Part shown: one piece after another, positions 11,257-24,100 of the stretch
How the letters are laid out: each line of letters begins with the position of its first letter
Numbering within the stretch: position 1 is the first letter of the stretch
Assembly: GCA_022453515.1 (NCBI GenBank)
Contig: JAJNNY010000073.1
Location: 62,001-126,000, forward strand
Reading direction: 5' to 3'
Length of the DNA: 64,000 bases
Source of the DNA: Astrocystis sublimbata
Taxonomy: Eukaryota > Ascomycota > Sordariomycetes > Xylariales > Xylariaceae
Notes under the pieces: model-generated
Database searches by the model: none
What the model was told of the DNA's origin: nothing
Seen by the model: the letters and a program-made list of their open reading frames with translations, nothing else
Position numbers and translations under genes: made by a program

Positions 11257-12728
11257 ATGCCACTTCCCTTCCGCATACCGGTGCCCATTCGGGGCGACGG
11301 CCACAACAGTCTAAACGCTCGTCCTATTCTGTCTTCGCGACAAGAGCCTGGCTTGCTACCGCTGAATCGTCGCGATAATGACAGTGATAATGCCCAGTCG
11401 AAGCTGATTGTCGTTGTATGTTACACCCCCACCATCCCGTGAACAATTTGTTCATTTCGCACGTATTCTAATCCATCAATCTCTAGATCGTCCTTATAAT
11501 AGCAATCATTATTTTCGCTTCTGCTGGATTTCTCTTTCTGAGACGCCGCGCCAACCAACGCCGTAATTATACACAGGCCAACAGCCTCGAACCCTATAGT
11601 GGTACGACGCAAAATGGCAACCGTCGGGCGGCTTCCGGGGGCCTTACTGGCGTCTCGGAGACGAATCGCAACAGTACCACATCCAACATGAACCGAAACC
11701 CCTCCGGCCGATCCATCATGACTCTACCACCATACAAGTTTGCGGCGCCTGAGGGAGAGCGGGTAATAGGGCGCGCCGGAGAGCGAGATGGCATCGACGT
11801 CATTCTCGAATTACCGTCCGACGAGCAACACGAGGCTCTGCGAGATCAGGAGATGAACACCATGTACGAGATCCGGCAGCTTAGAAGGCAGCAGCACGCA
11901 GAACGTGAGGAAAGGCAACGTCTCACAACAGAAGCGAGAAATCGAGGCGACATGGCGACATTGGAGGATCTACGAATTGCCCGCAGGCGCGCCGCAAATG
12001 ACGACAGTGCCATTGAACAGCTGCGGGAAGCGCAGGGACAGATCCGCTCAACAAGGGAGCGAGCCGTCTCGAGCGTCAGTTACCATGACCTGGGTGTGGC
12101 AAAACATGACGGCTCGCGTATACGCGCCAACAGCACCGAGAGTGAGCGGGTCGGTTTGCTATCTGATGCCGCGAGCATGGCCGCATCAACACGGTCGCCA
12201 TCGGGCCTGTCAAACCGCCGAGGCTCGGACTTGGGGGTTATTGGCATAGATTCACGCTCGCCGTCCGCGCAATCCCACCACCGCATGCATAGTGTTGGCT
12301 CAGTTGTGAGCATCAGCAATAACGGTGACGCCTCACCTCCTTCAGGTGCGACAACGCCGCGTTTGGGCAGTAGCTTCCACACACGCGCCGGCTCAAGTCC
12401 TGAAATTATAACCGAGGCAGACCTGGGAGACAGCAGCATGCCGCCTCCAGATTACGAAGACTTGAGCTTAGACGATGCGCGATCCGGTGCCACGACGCCC
12501 ATGTTCCACGGGCCTCCCCCGGACTACTCCGGCCACAGCCTCAGTAATCATGAAGATGATAGTGGCGACCTCGCGAGCCCGACTGATGAGGAGAGGAATA
12601 GACGGCCCGTCTCTGGATCATCGAGAGGTGTTGGTGGTGTCCCCCAACTCCCAAGTTTGCGGATCAGAGAGCTGCCACAAATTGTCATCGAGCCGTCGAC
12701 CGCGTATCCGAGTGAGACAGGGCGGTAG
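11257..12728 (+). CDS. Single-pass membrane protein with PPxY motifs
   Basis: Two exons: 11257-11415 and 11487-12728 (466 residues). The intron is 71 bases with a GTATGT donor and CTCTAG acceptor, phase 0. Residues 1-49 are polar. Residues about 50-71 form one hydrophobic helix (LIVVIVLIIAIIIFASAG, then FLFL), stopped by RRR, which predicts a cytosolic C-terminus. The tail carries LPPY at 133-136 and two PPDY motifs at 373-376 and 397-400; PPxY is the ligand for WW domains of Nedd4/Rsp5 ubiquitin ligases. Residues about 170-255 are Glu/Arg/Gln-rich and probably helical. Ser/Pro-rich stretches (SPSG, SPSA) look like phosphorylation sites. The architecture (short outside part, one helix, cytosolic PPxY) resembles the Rcr1/Ssh4-type Rsp5 adaptors of yeast. 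I see no sequence homology to them, so the role is inferred. Confidence 0.82.
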
Positions 12729-15428
12729 TCTCGCCCCTTCAGTCTTACGTTTGCGAACGATCTGGTGACTGGGCGAACTTACGAGAATACCGTACGATAA
12801 CTGCAAAGGGAAGAAAGCAGGTCAACAGACGGAGGAACTATTGCTCCCTCGCCTGGTCATGTGTACAATTTGGAAGTTCTGGGCTAGTAGGTATGGACAA
12901 GCCTACTTACTACATTGGGACGAAGACTCGGGAAGCAGCAACCGGCGTTCCGGAATAACAGCACTATCGATTTGAAGCTATCTGTGCCATGTGTTCGACC
13001 ATATCGGGCTCCAAACCACGAAAACGTTTCCAAACCACGACTCTCCATGGTACATACACCTCGGGAAATGGAACTATGGTGTAAACATGCGACTAACATT
13101 TGACGGCACACATGCGTTTCTTATTTCTACATCATTGGCGAATTGAGTTCATTTTCACAAGCGAGCGGCGAAGTTTTGGCGATCTGGGAAGGATGGTTGT
13201 TATTTTGACTCCCAGACAGACACGGCAGTAAAATGCGAAAGAATAAGTGGACATTGCTGGGTCCCTGCCGGATCTTGGCTCAATTTTAATATTATGGTTT
13301 TGGAGACGGACTGGGTCCAATGCGGCGGCTACGGGGCTGGGGGGATCAAGAGCCGCATTTGGGGACGGTAATGGATATATGACCGACGTGAAACGAGGTC
13401 TGGAATGCATACATTGACGGAAGAGTCAGAGACTATATTGACGAGGAAAGAGGTTGCGAGCCCTTGCTTGAGTAGGGAGGTAGGTATGTATGTCACGAGA
13501 ATGAGGTGGACGGATAAGGATGGAGAGGCAACATTAGCTCAGATCTGTATCTATTAGCTGTATACGCGAATATGATGAATATCCAAATCTGGTCTGTTGC
13601 GTGTTTACCTTTGCTGTCCGTGAGAGACGGAGTTAGTAGTCCAGGTGTTTTCCGTGAAGATGCGGCTCAACCAACCGTCGTTGCCGAGTCGCCAAGACAC
13701 TTAAGTATAAAGCGTTTACCTCTCTACCTTGATGTCGAATTTGAGGGTTCTAGATCCTGCAAACTGAGACAAGGTTGTTCATTGCGCCGCCTGCCTGCTT
13801 GTCGGACTCGCATCGAATGATCTGCCATGGGTATACCCGCAGGGCTATTTTGGTTGCGTTTAACGGTTTTGGCCACGATGCTTTCTTTCTCTGGTTCGTT
13901 TACCTACCTCGGTTGACTCAGAACGCACTATTGCTTTGTTACCCTGAGACCTTTTCTCGACCTCTTGACCGCCATATAGGCATTGTTCAGCCGTTGCAAT
14001 AAACGGCGAGGGCCAATCCCGTGCATCGGATGTTCTTCCCTATTGATTACCTAGGTACCTAAACTCCTTTGTCCCGATTGTTCAATTGCGTTAATTCGAG
14101 GAGTTCCTTTGTCTAGAGTTAATCCACGCAGGTATAATGCATGTGAAAGCTCTGTCACGATTGTTTATCTATCTCCTAGGTAACCATAGTTAGTTAGTAA
14201 ATAGCGAAAGTGAAGCACATAGAGGGTGCTCTGCTCTCTATGTATGTGGCTGAATCTCGAGATTCTGATTCATCAGCACAATGCATAATAGCCCCAGAAA
14301 GATTGAATTGATAGGGACCCTGGAGCGATCGATATGACCCCGGCCGGTGCGCCGATAGTCGGCCAGAGTCGGTGTAAGCATTGCCATTCGCATTACCTGT
14401 CAAATTTGACGCCCCCCAATCTTGCTGATCCGATCGAGTTATCCGAGCGAGATTTGAACCGTGCGTTGCGTTGTGTTGTGCTGTGTGTTCTGGGCCCCCG
14501 TACCGAAACTTTGCACCGGATCCGTCTACCCACGGCATACACAGTGAAACAGAGTTCTGTTATCAAAGAAAATCGAATTGTATTTTACATACATACTGCT
14601 AGGCGTGTAGAATGAATTACTATGTAGGTAGATAGTTAAATTATGACGAACCCATCCCAACTGCCCGCGATTCCTTGATGAGGGAAGGCCGGCCGATCAT
14701 CTATCTCACTAAAAGTGATAGCGCATTGCAATTGGACTCCTACGATGATGCAATACTACTATACCACCTCGACTACTACCTTCTCATAGCTCTACCTACA
14801 CTCTCACCAACATATTTTCCCTCAAGGTTACTTTGAGTGAGGGGAAGAGAAGGGAAGCGAAGATCGTCGTCAAGCGAACTAACTAGCCTGCGAAAAACTG
14901 TCAGCATACTAAAATGGCAATTTGCGAATCACCGCTACCGAAGCATTACCTAGTCTACCGCCCCGACAATACATAATTACATACATACCATACCATACAT
15001 ACGTACATCATAATATTACCAGGCGGCAATCATGAGATAAGAGAAAAACGGATGTGACCGACACCCCGGGAATACCTACCTTACCTAGCTAACCAGCCAG
15101 CCCCCATGTCGCGATTAAGCTTGCCTCGCTCCTCGCTTCGCTTACGGCCAGGCCATGCCCCCCCTCCCCAGCGCGGTGGCCCTCGACGACGATCATATAA
15201 GACGCGATGATACCCAGGACTTAGAGGCAGCTTATCATCACCCACCTCTCCCCTCCCTCAGTCGTCGGCTCTGTTGCGGATAGTTTCTTCGAATCCGGAG
15301 ATCCCGGTGCTGTGCTAGGTACGACGTGAGCACCATTCGAAAGCGATAGCTCGCCCGGTCACGGTAGCTTGGATATCCGAAAGTGTGTGAGCGTGTGTGT
15401 GTGTAATTCCCGCACTTGCAACGCCACC
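12729..15428. other. Gene-poor intergenic region, 2.7 kb
   Basis: No protein gene is supported. Frames are shorter than 115 codons and have no recognisable motif. Several TACCTAGGTA-like motifs occur (14048-14060, 14174-14184, 15075-15095). ACATACAT repeats lie near 14985-15005. The last 200 bases form the pyrimidine-rich promoter of the gamma-glutamyltransferase gene. Confidence 0.55.
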
Positions 15429-17211
15429 ATGCCGTCATTCGCGCGATTGGCCACGGCTGCAGCAGCCCTGAACCTGGGTTCTTTGGCCCTGGCGAAGCCG
15501 TTCGAAAAGTCGACGAGCTTGGGCGCCGTCGCGTCCGAGAGCGCGCTGTGCTCCAAGATCGGCATCGATGTCTTGACGCAGGGCGGCAACGCGGCCGACG
15601 CCCTCGTGGCCTCGCAGCTGTGCGTCGGCGTTGTCGCTATGTACCATAGCGGCATTGCTGGCGGCGGCTTCATGCTGGTGCGCGGCGCTGATGGGAAGTT
15701 TGAGTTTATCGACTTTCGCGAGACGGCGCCTGCGGCTGCCTTTGAGGATATGTATGAGAATAACACGGATGCTAGTTTGTTTGGTGGGCTTGCGAGGTAA
15801 GTGAGAAAAAGAAAGAAAAAAAGAAATACCCGTCCCAGGCACTGGTGGTGCGTGCGCATTTTCCGCTCCTTGAGCTTACACGAATTATAGTGGTGTTCCC
15901 AGTGAACTGAGGGGCTTAGAATACCTTCACTCGAAATACGGGTCTCTGGAATGGAAAGACCTCGTAATGCCCGCCGTGAAGGTAGCGCGGGACGGATTCG
16001 AGGTCACCGAGGACCTGGTCGACTACATGGACTCGACGACGCCGAGCGCGGATTTCCTGACCGACGACCCGAACTGGGCGATCGATTTCGCGCCCAACGG
16101 CTACCGCGTCAAGCTGGGCGAGACCATGACGCGCAAGCGGTACGCCGACACGCTGGAGACGATTGCGAACGAAGGCGTCGACGCCTTCTACAGCGGGGCC
16201 ATCGCCGAGGCCACCATCGAGGCCCTAACGAAATCGAACGGCACCATGACGCTGGGGGATCTGAAGAACTACTCCATCGCGATTAGAGACCCCGTCGCTA
16301 TCAACTACCGCGGGTACAAGCTTACAACTACGGGTGCGCCCTCGGGCGGCGTGGTTGCGTTGAGTGTTCTGAATATCGTAAACGGGTATGAAGGCTTCGG
16401 GGACCCAGCCGCGGTAAACCTGACCACGCACCGCCTCGACGAAGCCATGCGATTCGCATACGGGCAGCGCACGGAGCTCGGCGACCCCCTGTTTGTCGAA
16501 GGTCTCGACGACTACCAGAACGCCATGATCAGCGCCGAGACGGCCAAAACGATCCGAGGCAAGATCTCCGACAGCGAGACATTCAACGTATCCTACTACG
16601 ACCCCAAGGGCTACGAGAGTCTTCCCACCCCCGGAACCAGCCACATCGTGTCCGCCGACGCAAGCGGGTTGGCGATCAGCGTCACCACGACGATAAACCT
16701 GATCTTCGGCTCACAGGTACTCGTTCCCGAAACAGGCGTCATCATGAACGACGAGATGAACGACTTCTCGATCCCAGGCTCGGACAACGCCTTCGGCTAC
16801 ATCCCGTCGCCGGCGAACTTCATCCGGCCTGGAAAACGACCCTTGTCCTCCATCTCCCCCGTAATCGTCGAGACGCCGGAAGGAAAGCTGTACTTCGTCA
16901 TTGGAGCAGCGGGAGGCAGCCGCATCATCACCTCGACGATCCAGAACATCCACGGCGTCATCGACCTCAACCTAACGGCCCCCGAGGCCATCGCGCGGCC
17001 GCGGCTGCATGACCAGCTGAGTCCTAGCGAGGTCGCGTTTGAGTGGGCATACGACAACTCGACGGTTGCGTTTATGAAGGAGCTGGGCCATAATGTTACG
17101 TGGATGGCGCCGGGGTCGAGTACCGCGCAGGGGCTGAGGTTGTTGCCGAACGGCACTTTTGAGGCTGCTGGGGAGCCGAGGCAGAAGAATTCGGGGGGTT
17201 TTGCTGTTTGA
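15429..17211 (+). CDS. Secreted gamma-glutamyltransferase
   Basis: Two exons: 15429-15796 and 15891-17211 (562 residues), with a 94-base intron (GTAAGT...TATAG). The enzyme cleaves the gamma-glutamyl bond of glutathione and related compounds, releasing or transferring glutamate. The protein starts with a signal peptide (MPSFARLATAAAALNLGSLA). It has the GGT large-subunit features GGNAADA and FIDFRETAPAAA. The autocatalytic cleavage site is PGTSHI, with the nucleophile Thr372 in the GGT position; this leaves a 191-residue small subunit, the normal size. The small subunit keeps MNDEMNDFSIPG and GAAGGSRIITSTIQN. Several N-x-S/T sequons (NLT, NVT, NGT) fit a secreted enzyme. The ATG at 15429 has a CACC context and gives the signal peptide; an earlier in-frame ATG at 15369 would spoil it. 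Confidence in the family is high. Confidence 0.95.
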
Positions 17212-17886
17212 AGTGGATGAATCGATGGATATCTGGGGAATGAGATGCGTTGATGCATTTAAAGTTCATGTAATGATGATTTACGGAAATGATGTAGATG
17301 TATGTATATGAGATCCGATGTCTATAGCAAGCAAGAAATGAGTATATTAGATATTGGATATATAACAATAGGATATACAACAATGAATAGTATTGCAAGT
17401 ATAGGGGCATGCCTTTTGAAACTTCGTTACTGGTGTGTTGTGCTATGTTGCGTTGTGTCGTGATGTGTAGTGCCATTGGCTCCGTTAGGACACCTTACAG
17501 GATACAACCGAGCAAGACGAGACGCGTAGCTGCCTGCATGTCTGAAAAGGCCATACTTACTGACTCAGCGCGTGTAACCTTCCTTCGGAGTTTTCGCTTT
17601 GCTTTTGAACACAATTAATCAATTGGAACATTGTCTCATCTCATCCCCGCATCCGCTGGCTGGCCGGAAGCGTTGTGACGTAATGGCGATGCATGTATGT
17701 CGCTGTCTGTCTCTCGTGTCACTCCGCAACTCCGAGTTTTCATATATACTACACTACACTGGCAGCAGATATATATATATGAGAGTTGTTACACATTCAC
17801 AATCATATCAAAACCGCAATTGAAAACACTCTTATAAGACTTTTCACACACGAAGTTGAGACTTCCATTTCACACCAACAACAGCA
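17212..17886. other. Intergenic region with promoter of the SDR gene
   Basis: No gene is seen. A TATATATATATG run at about 17768-17781 lies about 105 bases before the ATG at 17887 and is a candidate TATA element. TATA-rich sequence just after 17280 is the 3' flank of the gamma-glutamyltransferase gene. Confidence 0.5.
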
Positions 17887-18813
17887 ATGTCAGCAGCAGC
17901 CCACCACGTCCTCCTCCTAGGCGGCAGCGGCAAGATCTCGCAGCTCCTGACGCCGCACCTGCTGCAGCGGTCATGGACCGTGACGAGCATCATCCGCAAC
18001 CCGGACCAGGTCTCCGGGCTGCAGAAGCTGGGCGAGAACCAGAGTGGGAAATTAAATGTCCTCGTGCGCAGTCTGGACGATGTGAAGAGCGAGGAGCACG
18101 CGAGGAGCATCATCGACGAGGTCAAGCCCGACTACGTCGTCTGGAGCGCAGGGGCTGGTGGGAAGGGGGGGCCGGAGCGCGTAAGTCACTCACTCACTCA
18201 CTTACTCACTACCATGAAATCTTTCACCCCCGTACATAACCCAGGGAACGTGTTCACTTCACTTCACCTCTCTTATAACGGACCCCAAACTAACCACAAG
18301 AATATACACACACAGACCTTCGCCATCGACCGCGACGCAGCCAGCCACTTCATCCGCGCCTCGGCCTCCACGCCCTCCATCACCAAGTTCGTCATGATCT
18401 CCTTCCTGACCTCGCGCCTCGCAAAAGCGCCCTGGTGGACCGACGAGCTCTGGAGCGAGGTCCAGGCGACGCAGCACAAGACGCTTCAGCGCTACTACCA
18501 GGCCAAGATCGCGGCAGACCAGGTTTTGTACGAGGCGAGCAAGAAGCGGTCTGATTTCGCGGGGATCTGCTTGCGGCCTGGCTTGCTGACCGATGAGCCT
18601 GTGGGCAAGGTCACGCTGGGACGCATCGCGGATCCGAACGGCAAGTCGAGTCGTGCGTCGGTGGCGTATTTGACGGCGCTGCTGCTTGAGAATGGGAAGG
18701 CGAAGACGGCGTGGTTGGATATGTTGGATGGAGAAGAGAGCGCGGAGGAGGCGGTTAGGAGGTGTGTTGATGGGGGTGTGGATTGTATTGAGGGGGAGCC
18801 GTTTTACCCCTGA
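17887..18813 (+). CDS. Atypical short-chain dehydrogenase, NAD(P)-binding
   Basis: Two exons: 17887-18180 and 18316-18813 (263 residues). The intron is 135 bases (GTAAGT...CACAG), a multiple of three without stop codons, so an unspliced transcript would also translate. Splicing joins KGGPER to TFAIDRDAA, which restores the usual continuous segment of this family, so I chose it. An N-terminal Rossmann fold has the motif LLLGGSGKISQ (residues 8-18), typical of atypical SDRs of the NmrA/YwnB type. A conserved YYQAKIAAD segment supplies the Tyr-x3-Lys pair, and ICLRPGLLTDEP follows as in these proteins. The substrate is unknown, and the enzyme is probably cytosolic. It lies 89 bases from the HET gene, converging tail to tail. 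Confidence 0.88.
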   Translation: MSAAAHHVLLLGGSGKISQLLTPHLLQRSWTVTSIIRNPDQVSGLQKLGENQSGKLNVLVRSLDDVKSEEHARSIIDEVKPDYVVWSAGAGGKGGPERVSHSLTHLLTTMKSFTPVHNPGNVFTSLHLSYNGPQTNHKNIHTQTFAIDRDAASHFIRASASTPSITKFVMISFLTSRLAKAPWWTDELWSEVQATQHKTLQRYYQAKIAADQVLYEASKKRSDFAGICLRPGLLTDEPVGKVTLGRIADPNGKSSRASVAYLTALLLENGKAKTAWLDMLDGEESAEEAVRRCVDGGVDCIEGEPFYP

Positions 18814-18901
18814 GGTGGGATGTTATTGTTGTCTTTACGTAGGTGATAGTTATGAAATTATCTCGACACATACGAGCTTAATTTCGCATGTCCAGGGCAG
18901 A

Positions 18902-21137
18902 CTAGAACAGCTTCAATCTCCGCTCTTCCCACTCCGGCAGCCAATCGGGGTCTAACTCCATATGAGGCATCAAACCAGCTCTTTTGAAGTCATCTCCGTC
19001 GCCATCTTCCAACTGCTCCAGAATGAGGCCGGAAGCCATCACTAGGTCTTCGCGATCGTGATGCTGATAAGTCCCTATGAGGAGAACGGTGTATTGACCT
19101 GGTAGTAACGCGTCGAAATCGATCTCCATGTCTTGTTCTTCTTTATTGTCCTCGTGAACTGTGATCAGGCAGTCTTCGTTATCGATTGTAGCCCGGACAC
19201 TTGTCGTGACGTTACCTGGCAAATGGCCGTCGCCTTCCACGACGTCATCGTAATAGGCGTTGCTAAGAGTGAAGCCGGTACTGAATTTCCCAAATGACAT
19301 GCTCTGGCTACTTCTATGTAGCGACTTCACCCATCCCCGTATGTGTAGACAACCACACTTGATCTGTCCATAGGCATTTTCTGGGTGAACTGGGGTTATG
19401 CTATGGCTAATCAGCTGCATCTTGAATTCATCGGACTTGAATTGTTCATCGGTGAAGAGGATTGACTCGTCGGTAACTGCCCACGACCATGAAGGAGCAC
19501 GATAATTGGAAGCATGTCGGCAAGTGGTCATCTCGTGGTACCAAGCGAAGCCTCTGTGTAAATCGCAACTCCACAGGCCTGCGAGGTAGTCCCCGCCGAT
19601 TGACGAATGAATGCGCTGTGCCAGCCCGCTGAATGCCGGAAGCTTGTCAGAGGCGAACGAAAGCTGCCTTTGAGAGTATATTTCTACAAGTCGATAATAG
19701 TCAAGTAGAACCTCTTCCACAGCCGGAGCTGTCTTTGATGGATTGGCGAGGGTGCCACCAAATAAAGCCGTTATCAGCGATGGGTAGGTGTGATATGAAG
19801 TCCTACGGCCTGCCGGAAGACCATCTGCGCTTTGAATCTCCCGAGGGCATTTCCAGTATATTTGACGGTGGCCAAAGTATAACTGGCGCGGCGCCAAAAC
19901 AGACTCCTGAAGCGTCCATCCTCGGAATGCCAAAGGACATTGTAAATCCAACTCAGTGAGGTATTCATCGTTGACATTCACTGCGTGGACTTTAATCTGT
20001 TGATCTGATTCTGTCCCTGGGAATAGGTTGAGATAAACTGGATTTGGCCCAACTTCCAGTGGTGGAGTGTTGCGTTGAAATAATCCAGTAGTGCTTCTCT
20101 CGGCCGTTAATGCATATATGGTAACGGCAGAATTCCCATAATAGAGGCCCATCATCTTGGATTCCTGTTCCCAATCGGCTTTCGAATCTTGGACAATACA
20201 CAGCGAGTCGATCCAGATATACCGAATGTTTAATTCGCGAGTGATACTTATAGCGTCCTGGAAGTTGAGCGGGAGGTCCTCGAATACGATATTATTCTCG
20301 AAATGATCTATGTTATCAGTCACTAGAAGGGGAGTCACCTTGCCACCCCAGCAGTGACTGAGGGCTACATAACGGCCGTTTCGGCCGCGGGTGGTAACTA
20401 GTCTCAGTTTTATGTCGCGGTTCTTGTCTCCGACATCTATTACGCGTGTTGGGAGGCCAGGCGTGTGGGTTTTGGGACATGTTGTGTGTTCGTTCTGACA
20501 TGTGTTCAACCATCCGCGAGCGAGATCGAAATTGGCTTCGGATCTCAGATCAGGGTCAGCTAGCACTCGCCCAATGCGAAAGCCATCAACAATACATTCG
20601 CTAGCTTCAGAGAGATCAGCGCCATGCAGCTCTCCCCATTGAGATGAGCATTTGCTTACTTGGGGACCTGAACATAATGAGGGTCACACAGTCCGAATCA
20701 AAGCCATCCTGCTCGACGGGTACTGGACCCAAGTGTATACGCAGGGCATCAAATACTCTGACTTTGTCTAATGAGTCCCCGCGCCATAGATGTTCACCAT
20801 CGATGAAGATTTTCACGTTTGTGTCCGCCAGGGCCCGCGCCGCATCGAGCATCGAACACCCATTTTCCATGTTATCGCCGCCGACCCATCTTCTATAAGT
20901 GTCATGCGGACTACTGGCATGCTTTTCATAGTCGTACTTAGGTACGCCGCGGAGGGTCTCAAAGATCAGGTTGCAGAGATCGCATCCGCTTACTGCTGAG
21001 CTTTCAAGGTCGGCTAGCGAGACGTGGTGATTGTAGTATGCTTGCTGCGGTATAATCCCACTCTCAAACTCTACTTTAGCAAGCTCAATTAGATGACTGA
21101 TTGATAGTTTCGCACAAAAATCGCAACGCGGCATCAT
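18902..21137 (-). CDS. HET-domain protein (first copy)
   Basis: Two exons on the bottom strand: 20660-21137 and 18902-20604 (726 residues). The 55-base intron (20605-20659) has a GTAAGC donor. I placed its acceptor after CTCTGAAG because the nearer AG at 20632-20633 would give an intron of only 28 bases. The N-terminus holds a Cys-rich segment (CDFCAKL, then CDLCNLIF) common before HET domains. The HET domain spans residues about 238-395 with its three blocks: YVALSHCWGG, YIWIDSLCIVQDS and RGWTLQES. The C-terminus is the usual variable tail. HET proteins mediate heterokaryon incompatibility and cell death after non-self recognition, but most copies in a genome have no known partner. The two adjacent ATGs at 21132-21137 are both possible starts. 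Confidence 0.9.
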
Positions 21138-24100
21138 TTGAGTGTATTCGAGGTTCAGGAAGATGGAGTGTTAGAACGGAGGGCTTGAGATGGGGGGTGA
21201 TAGGGCGAACTAGCGTGTGAGCCAAAGCCGCTAACCGGGGTCTTGGTTTTTATGGCTTCATTAGGGACTGGTGATACCTGGCCGTGGGAGCAATGAAAGA
21301 TGACTATCCCCACATACATTCGCCCACCTAAAATAGTCATTAAATACTGCTCCCGCGTACCTGGACCTGCCTATAACCTGGGTATATCTCGCGGAGCATT
21401 AACCTGTGAGTTTTCATTTTCTTTACTTCAAGTTTATCGTTTGGAAGGAAGATGAGGTCATAACATAGTCTTCATCTTATAATACCGACAGGCGTGCGGC
21501 ATTCCGAGAAAGGCATGCCGATTGCTCGAGATCTACTTATCACAAGCGTGATAGCGAATCAACAGAATGGGTGATGTAGTATCCTGGCATTCATGGCACC
21601 GTGTTCTTCGACCTGTATGTAAATATGACAAGCATCGAGTCATACGTAGTAGAGGGAAGTCAGTGCCCTTGCTTTCCGCTGCAAGAGCATGAACAAATGC
21701 CTCGGGGATATAGCGAACGTTGCCCGCTAATACTCTAGTTGAAGAAGACGCGAGACGAACGAACATGCGCCTGGCCATGTCTATAATGTATTGAGATGAG
21801 CATATTTCAACATTGTCAGGGTGAGCTTAGTGCGACAGTGTATTAATATCAATTATTCAATTGGAGGTCTGGACAACGCCATGATCTCTATTCAGTCGCT
21901 GATACCCTTTTATGAAGATACTGGTCCTTTAAACGGTGAACTATCGCGATATTGACCGAATGCCCATATCATGGGGTGCGACGGCAACGGCGTCGAACAA
22001 TGTGGTATGAGGATTCTGGGAGTTCAGAGCATACGGTGTCTGTTGTTTTCGTCAATCGATGCTTGTGAACTGGTTTCTCTATGTCCTTATGGCATAAATG
22101 TGCAGAGTCTAATACACACTGAAAGCCAATATTTCAACGTTCGCGATAGTGGCCATGCGAGTGCGGCCGATCGTGGTCACATACTACGGTGTTGTTACGT
22201 TGCAGATGTAAGAAAAAAATTGCAAAGAATCACAAGGCAGCGATCATGATGTAAGTAACCCATTACAATGCAATGAGAGATTTCACGATAGTGTTCAATA
22301 AAACTAGCGCGTTGGGGGGACTGCCGTGTACACCAGCCGACTTATTAATCAGATCAGCAGACCCTCTAGCGTCCAGTTAGACGCACCCACTGCCCAAGAC
22401 AGAAACTAACATGGTACCCCAGACATCGCGGCGTAGTTGAATACAAAATAACGTAGGCTGCTATAAGTAGGTACAAGCAGAACGACTTATATGGGTTTGT
22501 TTCGTATAATATCCATTATCCTGCTTACATTTTGGTCAAGCTGGAATGACATCAGCACCGAAAGAACTGTGCTGGGTGTTGCCAAGCAAGTACGCTCTGA
22601 CTGAGGTTGTATCTCTTCTTTGGGTTTGCATATCTGATGTGTCGTTAACACGTCCTCCATATAAAGCGTGTGGTTGCCATCTATTATCGGGTTGAACTTG
22701 TTGCTTGCAATGGACAATACGACACGTTTTGATTCATCTTTTTTCTTCTTTATGGGCCATGGTAGCAATATTTACCACGTATGCGTAGAGGACGGTCCCA
22801 CTGACAACTGTAACAGGGTAATTTCGGCGATTCGCTCACTGGAGTTATACACTAATTGGCCAATTACGTAGCTGAATGGGGTTCTAGAACGAACGCTCCA
22901 TAATGCATAATGGCGGTCCAGTACACCGTTCGTTGCCCGTCCGCCGACTTGGCCGACTTCGTCGAGGTCATTTGATTCCGCGCTGGCTTCCAGAGAGCTC
23001 GGCAGCTGCAGGGTCAAGGGGCAGACGACGCGCAAGAATCACGTCCCCCGCACGAGTTGATGCTTACCGCGACGGGACTCCCTGCCGACTGCCCTGTCCA
23101 TATTGCACGCACACACCTTGCTGCCACGAGCCGAACTACGGCTCCGTGGGGGAACGGGGTTTGGGCCCGGCCGGCCATCGATGTGACTAGGTAGGGAAAT
23201 AGACTGGAAATCTTCCGGGTTACCTAGATCTGGTGCGCCGAGTCTATTTAAGTACACATACCGGATATTTGTTTAGGCATACCTAGGTACTGGCGGGTAA
23301 GTATTGTTCAGTTCATGCGTGCTGTTCGACTTACACTGGCGAGACTGGGACGGCGGTTCTGTCTTTCCAAACCAGACTGGTGGGACGCCGAGGTATAGTT
23401 GTTGTTGATCATTAGCAATCCATATCACCACCGCTCACTGTCCGTCCCCCTTTTCCAACATTTCTTGGACCGGTACTTGCCGCATACGAGACGTGACGGT
23501 CCACCATTTTGCCAATGCAAAGCCGTATGGATACCTACCTCTTCAAGGTCTACGTGCATTCTATAGATCCATGTGGGCATCTACCTGAGTAACCCGAACA
23601 GAGGCTAGCCTCACTCCTTGCATACTTACAGGCCTCCTTCCCCATTTCTTCCCCATTTCGCGCCCGCTCGTAGTGTTTGACTGTTGCCTAACTACGGTAG
23701 GCCTAAACGAGATCTAGTGGTGGGTTGGCCCCAACGGACCGCTCATAGGTTCAACATACATAACACATGTAATAGTATGCATAGCCAACCGCGTTCCCCA
23801 TCTCCGCTGGAATCTCCCCAAGGGCATTGTTCCTTACCTCGGAACGGCTCCATCTGGGTCAAGTTCTTGGCCTCTGTTCGTGGTTCGATATAGGGCTAGT
23901 CATTTTCAGACCATGTGATTCCTCGGTCTGTAAGCGCTCCTCAGAATCTTAGACATTCGTACAACGCACGGCAGTTTTGATCTGGTATTCCTATCAGTGA
24001 GTTTCGCTTCGCCTCACACACTTGCATGTATTACTGCATGAGAATGCTGCCCTCCCTCCACTTCGCCCCCGATATAGGACCGACGTTGCCACTGAAAGTA

